A stretch of 64,000 bases of DNA from Paenibacillus pabuli NBRC 13638. Its GTDB lineage: Bacteria; Bacillota; Bacilli; Paenibacillales; Paenibacillaceae. The stretch's first letter is position 1; each line of letters opens with the position of its first letter. The position numbers and the translations under genes are program-made. The notes beneath the pieces were generated by a model, which did not search any database, was not told the DNA's origin, and saw nothing but the letters and a program-made list of their open reading frames with translations. Location of the stretch: assembly GCF_001514495.1 (NCBI RefSeq), contig NZ_BCNM01000019.1, positions 94,074 to 158,073 on the forward strand, written 5' to 3'. Positions 1-7,934 of the stretch are shown piece after piece.

Positions 1-237
1 AATGGTCGGAGTTGTCACGTTGTAGGCCAGAGAAGTTCCATTCCGATCCAGAATTTCTCCCCGTTTGGCTGAATAGGGGATGTTGCGCCGCCAGGATTCT
101 TCCGCTTTCGCCGACAATTCTGGGCCTTCCCCAAGTTGTACATAAGCAAGCCTGATCACCAGGGCAGAAAATAACAACACTAAAATCATTAAACTCCACA
201 GCAGCCTGCGCCGCAGATTTACGCTTGATCCCTTCAC
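1..237 (-). CDS. spoVD: SpoVD-type penicillin-binding protein, N-terminal part (cut by window edge)
   Basis: This is the first 79 codons of a class B penicillin-binding protein. It has a short basic N-terminus, one membrane segment at about residues 10-32, and a juxtamembrane motif ending in RGEILDRNG, which is the start of the PBP dimerisation region. The start is GTG at 237, with a G-rich ribosome site just upstream; the nearby ATG is in another frame. The gene lies 93 bp downstream of another PBP gene in the mra cluster, the usual place of spoVD in Bacillales. SpoVD makes spore cortex peptidoglycan. The catalytic domain lies outside the window, so the choice between SpoVD and a second division PBP rests on position. 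Confidence 0.75.
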   Translation of the reverse strand, partial: MKGSSVNLRRRLLWSLMILVLLFSALVIRLAYVQLGEGPELSAKAEESWRRNIPYSAKRGEILDRNGTSLAYNVTTPTI

Positions 238-330
238 GAAAAGATCCCCCCACTCGTCCCAAAATCATGATTGTGTTCCATTCATGAATATTCAGGACAA
301 CCAGGGGTTAGAACAAGCTGTCAGTGATCT

Positions 331-2661
331 CTATGGAAGCGAGGCCTCATCCGATGTCTCGGTAGACGACTCGGTCTCATTTGCAGGTGTAGTTGGCGTA
401 CTTGTTTGGCCCGATTCTTCCATGTTCACCGCTTCATCAGATCCCACTTGTTTGTTAGTCTCATCTTCTGAAGTTGGATCAGAAGACTCAGGAGCATCAT
501 CCGCTATACCGGTAACCGCCGCTTTGGCTGTCTGCAAGCTAAGCTGAACTGTTCTCTGTTCACCTGATACCTGCTCCGTTTGCTTCACGACATAACCCTC
601 ACCTTTAACGGTCACGCCCACTTTCATAAGAGAAAGTACTTCAAGTGCATCCCGGAGAGATTCACCCGTCAGATCAGGGATTTTCATCTTGCTGCTCTCT
701 TCGGTTAGCAGATAGATTCGCTGACCCGGATTCATGGACGCACCCGCTGCAGGATACTGGCGAATAACACTTTCACCCTGGCCGAGTGTTTCATAGGCAA
801 TCCCTGCGTTCAAAAGCTGGCTTCTGGCCTGTTTCGCTGTCTTACCTGACAGATCAGGAGCTTTGGCTTGAACAACCGGAGTTGTTTTTGACTTTTTGTC
901 AGTGGTCTTCACTGTATCTTTCGGGACTCCCATATATTGAAGAGCTTGACTGGCAATCTTTTTGAATACCGGTGCGGCGGCTTTCCCTCCGCCAATATTG
1001 GCACCGTCCGGCTGGTCAATCACAACCAGGATCGCAATTTTAGGATTATTTACGGGCGCAAACCCGATAAACGAAACGACGTCTTTGGATTTACTGTAAT
1101 CCCCGTTGACAACTTTTCTAGCCGTACCGGTTTTACCAGCCACACGATACCCTTCAATGTAAGCATTACGTCCGGTACCAATCGTCTGATCTGCAACAAC
1201 CTGCTCCAGGTACCCGCTCACCAGTTTGGAAGATTCCTTGGAAATGACCTGACGAACGACTTTAGGCTTGATCACTTCGGATGAACCGTCATTTGGATTG
1301 ATAATCTCCTTTACCAAGTGCGGCTCCATGAGTTTCCCTCCGTTGGCAATGGCCGAAATGGCTGCTACCTGCTGGATTGGTGTTACCTGTACAAGACCAT
1401 GACCATAGGCGGCTGTGGCAATTTCCGATTTATAAACCAGCGGCTTGATTGGTGAAGCTGATTCACTCGGCAGATCAATGCCCGTCTTTTTACCAAAACC
1501 GAATTGGTCTATGTAATGACGCAAACGTTCACCGCCAAGCATGTTATAACCCAGATTAACAAACGCAATATTACTTGAACGTTTAACACCTTCCAAGTAG
1601 GAAATTCGGCCATAAGCGTGACCGTTGTCACTGATTGGGTAACCCCCGATATAGGTCCGCTTGGATTCAAACGTGGCGTTAGGATCAAACAGCTTCTCTT
1701 CAACCGCACCCGCCAGGGTAACAATTTTAAACGTAGACCCTGGCTCATAGATCGATTGTATAGCATGGTTAATAAAATTTTTCTGATCTGGCGTTTTCCC
1801 ATAGGTGTTAGGGTTAAAGGTTGGCCAGTTCGCCATACCGAGAATTTCCATCGTATTGGGATCTGCAGCAATGACAGTCATGCTCAGCGGATTGTACTGA
1901 GCTACTGCTTCTTTCATGGCATCTTCGATGTAGAACTGAATGGTATCATCGATCGTCAGCTTCAGATTATTCCCGTTTTGCGGAGGAAGGTAGCTGTCCT
2001 GTGAATCTGGAAGCTTAATGCCTTTGGCATCCTTCTGATAGTTCAGATAACCATCTGTACCTGTAAGCTGTTCATCGTAGGATAATTCCAGACCGTTGAC
2101 AGCCTTGCCATCACGGCTCATATACCCCAGAAGATGAGAGGCGAGCGTTTCCTCAGGATAGTACCGCTTCGACTCCTGTGTCAGGACAATCGCGTTTTGG
2201 GCCTTGTAGTCATCCTGCAATTTTTTGCGAAATTCTTCGACTTTAGCAGCCAATTCAGGGTTGATTTTGTACCCTTCACTTCGTACTTCACGCTGCTGAA
2301 AGAATGAGCCATTTTCCTTTTTGGCTGTTACAAGCGCACGCATTTCGCTCTCGTTTTTACCCAATAATTCAGACAGTTTGTCAATAACCACATCTTCAAT
2401 CCCGAACTTGTTAATCAGCTCCGGATTCACGGACACGGTGTATGCAGGAGAATCTGTCGCCAGAATGTTACCATTCCGGTCTGTGATGGACCCACGGCTG
2501 GCCTTGATGGTTTGTTCGCGCTCTACCAAACCAGCCGCTTCTCCCTGCCAAAAACCGCTATTAACCACCTGAATAAAAAATATGCGGATTATTAGTACAA
2601 GAAAAAAGAGGGTAATACATCCCCCTATAAGCAGCGTGCGCATCTTTATTCTTTTTACCAT
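331..2661 (-). CDS. pbpB: Class B penicillin-binding protein with PASTA domains (FtsI/PBP2B-like division transpeptidase)
   Basis: This 776-residue membrane-anchored transpeptidase should cross-link septal peptidoglycan. One membrane helix lies at about residues 10-32, followed by a dimerisation domain starting near RGSITDRNG. The transpeptidase domain carries all three active-site motifs: STFK with catalytic Ser309, SSN at 362-364 and KTG at 510-512. Two PASTA domains follow at about 602-655 and 656-710, then a Ser/Thr/Glu-rich tail of about 60 residues that is probably disordered. The ATG at 2661 has an AGAGGTG site. It follows ftsL and precedes spoVD, as pbpB does in Bacillus. The long acidic tail beyond PASTA is variable and its role is unknown. 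Confidence 0.92.
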   Translation of the reverse strand: MVKRIKMRTLLIGGCITLFFLVLIIRIFFIQVVNSGFWQGEAAGLVEREQTIKASRGSITDRNGNILATDSPAYTVSVNPELINKFGIEDVVIDKLSELLGKNESEMRALVTAKKENGSFFQQREVRSEGYKINPELAAKVEEFRKKLQDDYKAQNAIVLTQESKRYYPEETLASHLLGYMSRDGKAVNGLELSYDEQLTGTDGYLNYQKDAKGIKLPDSQDSYLPPQNGNNLKLTIDDTIQFYIEDAMKEAVAQYNPLSMTVIAADPNTMEILGMANWPTFNPNTYGKTPDQKNFINHAIQSIYEPGSTFKIVTLAGAVEEKLFDPNATFESKRTYIGGYPISDNGHAYGRISYLEGVKRSSNIAFVNLGYNMLGGERLRHYIDQFGFGKKTGIDLPSESASPIKPLVYKSEIATAAYGHGLVQVTPIQQVAAISAIANGGKLMEPHLVKEIINPNDGSSEVIKPKVVRQVISKESSKLVSGYLEQVVADQTIGTGRNAYIEGYRVAGKTGTARKVVNGDYSKSKDVVSFIGFAPVNNPKIAILVVIDQPDGANIGGGKAAAPVFKKIASQALQYMGVPKDTVKTTDKKSKTTPVVQAKAPDLSGKTAKQARSQLLNAGIAYETLGQGESVIRQYPAAGASMNPGQRIYLLTEESSKMKIPDLTGESLRDALEVLSLMKVGVTVKGEGYVVKQTEQVSGEQRTVQLSLQTAKAAVTGIADDAPESSDPTSEDETNKQVGSDEAVNMEESGQTSTPTTPANETESSTETSDEASLP

Positions 2662-2715
2662 CGGTACACCTCTTTTGCTTCAGCATTCTGTATGGATGGA
2701 TACAAAATGTTCTAC

Positions 2716-3141
2716 TTATTGGCTTGAATCCGAGGATGATTCAGTACCTGTCGAGTTCGTTGTACTTGTTGAGCGAGGTACAAAAATAACATCCTTGCCG
2801 GAAGCCTCAACGTAACCAAGTTTGCGAGCATTCTCGATGACCAAATTGTTCAGTTTTTCTTTCTCCACTTGCAAATCTGCAATGGTTTTCTCTGCCTTTC
2901 TTACGTCGGACAACGTCGTCTGTGCCTGCTTGTTAAGCTCATAAATGTGCGCATAGCGCGACATCATAACACCGCCGACAACAATGACAGCAATCACCGT
3001 AATCAGATACAAAAACTTCTCGCGTACCGGAAGACCGGTACGACGGGTCACCACTTTGGTGGTTTCCTTGTACCGCTGCTGGGTCACACGCTCTTGGGAC
3101 GCTTTTTCTTTCACTGCCAAATTACCACGTGTATATGCCAT
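2716..3141 (-). CDS. ftsL: Cell division protein FtsL
   Basis: This 141-residue bitopic membrane protein has a basic cytoplasmic N-terminus (about 40 residues), one membrane helix at about 42-62, and an extracytoplasmic coiled coil at about 67-105 with heptad-spaced hydrophobics. A Ser/Thr-rich tail follows. FtsL forms a trimer with DivIC/FtsB and DivIB/FtsQ and activates septal PBP synthesis. FtsL sequences are poorly conserved, so the call rests on topology and on position between rsmH and pbpB, which is invariant in Bacillales. The ATG at 3141 has a GGAGGAG site upstream. Confidence 0.85.
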   Translation of the reverse strand: MAYTRGNLAVKEKASQERVTQQRYKETTKVVTRRTGLPVREKFLYLITVIAVIVVGGVMMSRYAHIYELNKQAQTTLSDVRKAEKTIADLQVEKEKLNNLVIENARKLGYVEASGKDVIFVPRSTSTTNSTGTESSSDSSQ

Positions 3142-3164
3142 ACAAAGGCTCCTCCACTCTGTTT

Positions 3165-4115
3165 TTACAATTTCTCGGCTACGCGCAGCTTCGCTGAACG
3201 AGCACGGGAGTTCTCGGCCAGTTCCGTTTCCGTTGGACTCAGCGGCTTTCTGTTTACTAAACGCATGACACCCTTACCTCCGCATACACATAACGGGAAA
3301 TCGGGAGGGCATGTGCATTTCTCCAGATAACTGCTAAAGATCTGTTTGCATATCCGGTCTTCAAGGGAGTGGAAGGTAATAACTGAGACACGTCCACCTG
3401 GTGCCAGACACCGAACCGCCTGATGTAATCCTTCTTCGAACGCACCAAGCTCATCATTTACTGCAATTCGCAACGCCTGGAAGCTGCGCTTCGCAGGATG
3501 CCCTCCGGTACGACGGGCTGCCGCAGGAATGCCTTCTTTAATCAATTCTACCAGTTCACCAGTCGTCTCAATCGGTGATTGCTTCCGTTTCTCTACAATG
3601 ACACGAGCAATTCTTCTAGAGAATTTCTCTTCACCATAACGATACAATACGCGTGCAATCTCCTCTTCCGGCCATTCGTTAACGATTTCTTTGGCAGTGA
3701 GGGATGCATCCTGATCCATACGCATATCCAGAGGAGCATCGTGATTGTAGCTGAATCCACGTTCCCCTTCGTCAAATTGTGGAGAGGATACCCCCAAATC
3801 GTACAAAATACCATCAACCTGCGGTACGCCATCTTTCATCGGTACAGCCAGGTCCTTAAGTACCTGCTCCAGATCACGAAAATTGGTTTTGACCAATGTG
3901 ATTCGTTCTCCGTACGGAGCCAATTTTTCACGTGCGTTATCCAAAGCCCAATCGTCCTGGTCAAGAGCGATCAGACGTCCATTCGGACCGAGCTTGGAAG
4001 CAATCACGGAACTATGTCCCGCCCCACCTAAAGTGCAGTCCACGTATATACCGTCCTGCTTGATGTTTAAACCCTCTGTTGCCTCTTCTTTGAGTACGGT
4101 TATGTGGTGAAACAA
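3165..4115 (-). CDS. rsmH: 16S rRNA (cytosine1402-N4)-methyltransferase RsmH
   Basis: This 316-residue SAM-dependent methyltransferase modifies C1402 in the ribosomal P site. The SAM-binding motif DCTLGGAGHS is at 26-35, followed by LDQD at about 51-54. The family signature near YDLGVSSPQFD, the CTCPP...C segment and the C-terminal NSRARSAKLR motif are all visible. Length matches the family (about 310). The start codon is TTG at 4115, six bases after a strong GGAGGGG site. It follows mraZ by 18 bp and precedes ftsL by 23 bp, so all are probably one transcript. Confidence 0.95.
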   Translation of the reverse strand: MFHHITVLKEEATEGLNIKQDGIYVDCTLGGAGHSSVIASKLGPNGRLIALDQDDWALDNAREKLAPYGERITLVKTNFRDLEQVLKDLAVPMKDGVPQVDGILYDLGVSSPQFDEGERGFSYNHDAPLDMRMDQDASLTAKEIVNEWPEEEIARVLYRYGEEKFSRRIARVIVEKRKQSPIETTGELVELIKEGIPAAARRTGGHPAKRSFQALRIAVNDELGAFEEGLHQAVRCLAPGGRVSVITFHSLEDRICKQIFSSYLEKCTCPPDFPLCVCGGKGVMRLVNRKPLSPTETELAENSRARSAKLRVAEKL

Positions 4116-4133
4116 CCTGCACCCCTCCTGACT

Positions 4134-4571
4134 TTATAGATCAAAATTAAAATCGACCAGCTTTTCGGCAATGTCGTTGAATGCTTCTTCGGATTGATTG
4201 AAATAACTTTCCCATATGCCTTTGCTCCAAATCTCCACCCGGTTCGACACACCAAGGACAACACAATCTTTGTCCAGCTTGGCATACTCTCTAAGATTGC
4301 CCGGCAAATTTACCCTGCCCTGTTTGTCCAATTCACATTCGGTGGCACCCGAGAAAAAAAAGCGGGTAAACGCACGTGCATCAGATTTCATTAATGGCAG
4401 TGCTTTGAGCTTCTGTTCCATGATTCCCCATTCCTCCATGGGGTACACGAAAAGACACTGGTCCAAACCCCGTGTGGCAACGAAAGAAGGTCCCAGAGAT
4501 TCGCGGAATTTAGCCGGAATAATAACCCGACCCTTATCATCAATGCTATGTTGGAACTCCCCCATAAACAT
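4134..4571 (-). CDS. mraZ: Transcriptional regulator MraZ
   Basis: This 145-residue AbrB-fold regulator represses its own division operon in characterised bacteria. It has two tandem SpoVT/AbrB-like halves, each with the DxxxR motif: Asp11-Arg15 and Asp82-Arg86. I start it at the ATG at 4571, giving MFMGEFQH, the normal family start; an in-frame GTG 12 bp upstream would add four residues but lies too close to the AGAGGTG site. It is first in the mraZ-rsmH-ftsL-pbpB-spoVD run, and a repeat operator lies directly upstream. Confidence 0.96.
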   Translation of the reverse strand: MFMGEFQHSIDDKGRVIIPAKFRESLGPSFVATRGLDQCLFVYPMEEWGIMEQKLKALPLMKSDARAFTRFFFSGATECELDKQGRVNLPGNLREYAKLDKDCVVLGVSNRVEIWSKGIWESYFNQSEEAFNDIAEKLVDFNFDL

Positions 4572-4586
4572 TGGCCCACTCACCTC

Positions 4587-4624
4587 TCACCCGTTTCTCC
4601 CACTTTGCCCCACTTTCCACCACC
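4587..4624 (-). promoter_or_regulatory. MraZ operator: 10-bp-spaced GTGGG-type repeats
   Basis: Reading the minus strand just upstream of mraZ, short blocks GTGGTGGAAA, GTGGGGCAAA, GTGGGAGAAA and CGGGTGAGAG follow each other with exact 10-bp spacing. Known MraZ operators consist of TGGG(A/T)G-like direct repeats at 10-bp spacing in front of mraZ. The block lies between the predicted -10 element and the ribosome site, a position suited to autorepression. Confidence 0.8.
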
Positions 4625-4626
4625 TA

Positions 4627-4655
4627 AGCATAATAGATTCGCACAAAAAAATCAA
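4627..4655 (-). promoter_or_regulatory. Predicted sigma-A promoter of the mraZ division cluster
   Basis: On the minus strand, TTGATT (4650-4655) and TATGCT (4627-4632) are separated by exactly 17 bp. The promoter sits immediately upstream of the MraZ repeats. Confidence 0.65.
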
Positions 4656-4696
4656 AACCCTTCTTGCTTGATTTACTTTTTTAATTTCGCAAACGC

Positions 4697-4738
4697 AAAA
4701 AAACGCCTTTGATCCAGTCAGTCCGGATCAAAGACGTT
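4697..4738 (-). terminator. Rho-independent terminator after ahcY
   Basis: CTTTGATCC and GGATCAAAG form a 9-bp stem extended by AACG/CGTT, with a 9-nt loop. Seven T follow on the minus strand. It lies between ahcY and the mraZ promoter. Confidence 0.85.
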
Positions 4739-4843
4739 TCCCGTTTACGAATAATCGTACGTACACCGCATATGAACCATTCATCAATTAACCATTGTAA
4801 ACCCTTTGAATCACTTCATCAGCTTGTAATTAATGGATGCCTC

Positions 4844-6109
4844 TTAGAATTTCCAGCTATCCAGATATTTTTCCTGCTCCGCTGACAGGGAGTCGATGGC
4901 AATGTTCAGGCTTTCCAACTTGTAGCTCGCGACCTGCTGGTCGATGTCATAAGGTACATTAACAACGGTTTTACCCAAGCTCTCATAGTTCTGGCTTACA
5001 TAACGAAGACCCAATGCCTGCAAAGCAAATGTCGTATCCATAATCTCGGCAGGATGTCCATCTGCAGCACCCAGGTTTACGAGACGTCCTTCAGCCAGCA
5101 AATACATTTTACGACCATCTTTGAAGCGATATTCTTCAATGTTGCGGCGTACCGTACGAATGGAATCCGAACGTTTGGCAAGCTCAGGTTTGTTCACTTC
5201 CACATCAAAGTGGCCTGCATTGCTCAGGATCGCCCCATCTTTCATTACATCGTAATGCTCTCCGGTAATCACATCTTTGTTGCCCGTAACCGCAATGAAA
5301 AAGTCACCCAGCTTGGCTGCTTCCACCATGGTCATGACACGGAATCCGTCCATATGCGCTTCTACAGCCTTGATCGGGTCAATTTCCGTTACAATTACAT
5401 TCGCTCCCAATCCTTTAGCTCGCATCGCTACGCCTTTGCCACACCAACCGTAACCCGCTACAACCACATTCTTGCCTGCAACGACCAGATTCGTTGTACG
5501 GATGATCCCGTCAAATGCAGATTGACCTGTACCATAACGGTTATCAAACAGGTATTTGCAATACGCGTCATTGACTGCAACCATCGGGAATCGCAATTGA
5601 CCTTCTTTCGCCAAAGCTTTCAGACGAATGATGCCCGTTGTCGTTTCCTCTGCTCCACCACGAATGGTGGCAGCAAGATCGGGACGTTCCGATGCAATAA
5701 TCGTGGCGAAATCTCCACCATCATCAATAATCAGGTCAGGTTTTACCTCAAGTGCACGGAGCTGCAATTCCTTAAATTCAACAGGATCCGGATTATGTTT
5801 GGCGTACACCGTAACTCCATCTTCAACCAGAGCTGCACAGACATCGTCCTGTGTTGACAATGGGTTACTATGCGTAATGGTAACTTCTGCGCCACCAGCC
5901 TGAATGACTTTTGCCAGATAAGCCGTTTTAGCCTCAAGGTGAAGACAAATGGCTACTTTCAATCCTTTAAACGGCAGTTCTTCTTCAAATTGGCGACGAA
6001 TGCGGTTCAATACCGGCATATGTGCTTCTACCCAATCAATTTTCAAATGACCTTCCGAAGCAAGTCCCATATCCTTCACAATACTGTTTTGCAAAGCAGG
6101 TGTTGTCAT
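4844..6109 (-). CDS. ahcY: Adenosylhomocysteinase (S-adenosylhomocysteine hydrolase)
   Basis: This cytosolic NAD-dependent enzyme of 421 residues cleaves S-adenosylhomocysteine to adenosine and homocysteine, removing methyltransferase product inhibition. Visible motifs are EETTTG at 154-159, NDAYCKYLFDNRYGTGQS starting at 180, the Rossmann turn GYGWCGKG at 219-226 and SNAGHFDVE at 296-304. It lacks the C-terminal extension of the long (eukaryote-type) enzymes, so it is the short form. The ATG at 6109 follows a GGGGGAG site; an in-frame TTG 15 bp upstream overlaps that site and is unlikely. The gene sits between bshC and mraZ, which are adjacent in Bacillus subtilis. The tryptophan-cysteine version of the NAD motif resembles thermophile and archaeal enzymes. 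Confidence 0.93.
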   Translation of the reverse strand: MTTPALQNSIVKDMGLASEGHLKIDWVEAHMPVLNRIRRQFEEELPFKGLKVAICLHLEAKTAYLAKVIQAGGAEVTITHSNPLSTQDDVCAALVEDGVTVYAKHNPDPVEFKELQLRALEVKPDLIIDDGGDFATIIASERPDLAATIRGGAEETTTGIIRLKALAKEGQLRFPMVAVNDAYCKYLFDNRYGTGQSAFDGIIRTTNLVVAGKNVVVAGYGWCGKGVAMRAKGLGANVIVTEIDPIKAVEAHMDGFRVMTMVEAAKLGDFFIAVTGNKDVITGEHYDVMKDGAILSNAGHFDVEVNKPELAKRSDSIRTVRRNIEEYRFKDGRKMYLLAEGRLVNLGAADGHPAEIMDTTFALQALGLRYVSQNYESLGKTVVNVPYDIDQQVASYKLESLNIAIDSLSAEQEKYLDSWKF

Positions 6110-6149
6110 TCTTCTCCCCCTCAATATATTCCTTCTATTATAAAGGCCA

Positions 6150-7781
6150 CTACAATGTGATTACTTGATGTTGTCCACGGAATTCACACTGACTTTCAAT
6201 CAGCTGTCCAATCCACTCTGTTCCATAACGATTCAGGTAAAAGAGCGCATTATGTACTCGTTCCTGTGGTTTGTTCATGGGGAAAAGTGAATTCTGGATT
6301 CCGTCCCAGTGCCTTAGGCTCACATTGTGTTTGTCTTTGATTGCCTTGTGGGTCTGCTGCTGCAGATACTGAATTTGTGCATTGATTTTACCAACATTGG
6401 TTTTTCCAATGCGATCCAGACCAGAATGAAGCTCTGCGATCTGATCAAGCAATGGTTGATACAGATCGGCGAACGCTTGTTGAACTTTACCGAACTGTTC
6501 ATCCACCTGGAAGGTCTCCTGCTGTTCCAGCCATTGCTCCTTCCTATCTTCCATATGATATTGAACATCCTGGAAAGTAAGACCGTACTGCTTCATATGT
6601 TTGTGATGAACATCTTCCAAGATGGTAAAGGACAGGCGTGGAAGTAAAATAGGCATCTGCAATCCGAACTGCCGGAACGCCTCACGAGTCAATCCCCAAT
6701 AGGCAATCTCACCCTGGCCCAAAATAACAGCCGCTACAGGCAAAATGGAGTCTTGCATCAATGGGCGTGTTAACACATTGTTGCTAAACCGCTCGGGATG
6801 TTCAGTGAGTTCCTGAAGCAATCGCTCTTCTGTAAACGAAACCAGACCTTTGCGGTCGCTGAACAAGCCATCTTTCAACATCAGAAGCAAACGTGCACCT
6901 TCATGGATGTAGAATATATTTGCTCCATCTTCTGCGACTTCCGCAGGCATTGCATAGCCTGCTTGTTCCAACTTGACAGCACCTTGTGCATATGCACTCC
7001 GTAAAATCTCATTCTCACGTACCAGACGTTCAAACACAGGCTGTTCCAGTCTGCGCAAGTCCGGATCTGCAGCATCCATCAGAACAAGCCCAGTGCTGCC
7101 AAACAAGGCCGAAATTAATCGGGCAAATGCATCACTGAGGTTTGAACTCGACTGGTGGATTTCCGTAATCATCTTCATCAAACCGGGTTTATGCACCGTA
7201 TCCGGCAAGAGATGCTCCACCTGATTCAACACTGTCACCCACTGATCCGTTTCCACATGAACATTACTCACAGAATCTCTGCCTGCGAATCGACCTTGCA
7301 GCTTGATCTTCGCCATTTCTCCGCTGGCGTCAGGCAAGTAGGTGTGATTGACTTCATCCCAGTCATGGTCTTCCCCTGCAATCCAGAATACAGGGACTAC
7401 CGGCCGCTGTAATCTCTTCTCCGCTTCCCTTGCAGCTGCAACTACACTTGCCGCCTTATAAATCACAAACAACGGACCTGTAAGCAGACCGCTTTGCTGT
7501 CCTCCCGTAACAACCAATGCACCTTGTTCCGCGAGACGAGTGATGGATTCATGTACTGCACTATGATCATTCACCCGTTTATTATATATACGTAGATACT
7601 CTGCCAGGCTTTCACGAGGTATACGTGTGTTTTCCGATTGGTCCAGCCACTCGGCACGTGTATGTAGTCCCGATTCCCAGCGTATATCATATTCGTAAAG
7701 GCCACGCGCAGCATCCCTTGAACAGACATAGTCTTCTGCAAGTCGCGTTCCGCTGCGGAGTGCCTCGGTCATACCTTTCAT
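6150..7781 (-). CDS. bshC: Bacillithiol biosynthesis cysteine-adding enzyme BshC
   Basis: BshC adds cysteine to glucosaminyl-malate, the last step in making bacillithiol, the main low-molecular-weight thiol of many Bacillota. The 543-residue length fits the family (about 540). The nucleotide-binding-like motif GGQQSGLLTGP is at 93-103 and the conserved WIAGEDHDWDEVNH block starts at 133. A coiled-coil region in the last third (about 400-500) is typical. The ATG at 7781 has an AGGAGG site eight bases upstream. bshC upstream of mraZ is conserved in Bacillus; here ahcY intervenes. Confidence 0.95.
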   Translation of the reverse strand: MKGMTEALRSGTRLAEDYVCSRDAARGLYEYDIRWESGLHTRAEWLDQSENTRIPRESLAEYLRIYNKRVNDHSAVHESITRLAEQGALVVTGGQQSGLLTGPLFVIYKAASVVAAAREAEKRLQRPVVPVFWIAGEDHDWDEVNHTYLPDASGEMAKIKLQGRFAGRDSVSNVHVETDQWVTVLNQVEHLLPDTVHKPGLMKMITEIHQSSSNLSDAFARLISALFGSTGLVLMDAADPDLRRLEQPVFERLVRENEILRSAYAQGAVKLEQAGYAMPAEVAEDGANIFYIHEGARLLLMLKDGLFSDRKGLVSFTEERLLQELTEHPERFSNNVLTRPLMQDSILPVAAVILGQGEIAYWGLTREAFRQFGLQMPILLPRLSFTILEDVHHKHMKQYGLTFQDVQYHMEDRKEQWLEQQETFQVDEQFGKVQQAFADLYQPLLDQIAELHSGLDRIGKTNVGKINAQIQYLQQQTHKAIKDKHNVSLRHWDGIQNSLFPMNKPQERVHNALFYLNRYGTEWIGQLIESQCEFRGQHQVITL

Positions 7782-7870
7782 GAGGTCTGCCTCCTATCTG
7801 CTTCAAAGAGCCTTTCTTGATTGTACCGAATGAGTGCCCTCTTCGTCAAAAGAAAGTGCATCAAAAAACA

Positions 7871-7896
7871 AAAAACCGCCGAATTATTCGGCGGTT
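7871..7896 (-). terminator. Terminator of the opp operon
   Basis: CCGCCGAA and TTCGGCGG form a perfect stem with a 3-nt loop at 7877-7895. On the minus strand it is followed by two T-runs (TTTTTTG, TTTTTTG), 40 bp after the oppDF stop. Confidence 0.92.
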
Positions 7897-7934
7897 TGAT
7901 ATTCATGGATAAGTCCAAATGAAAATTGTACTTT

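Noticed and set aside
5054..5857. Plus-strand open frame opposite ahcY
   Set aside because: Shadow frame; the minus-strand enzyme has complete family motifs.
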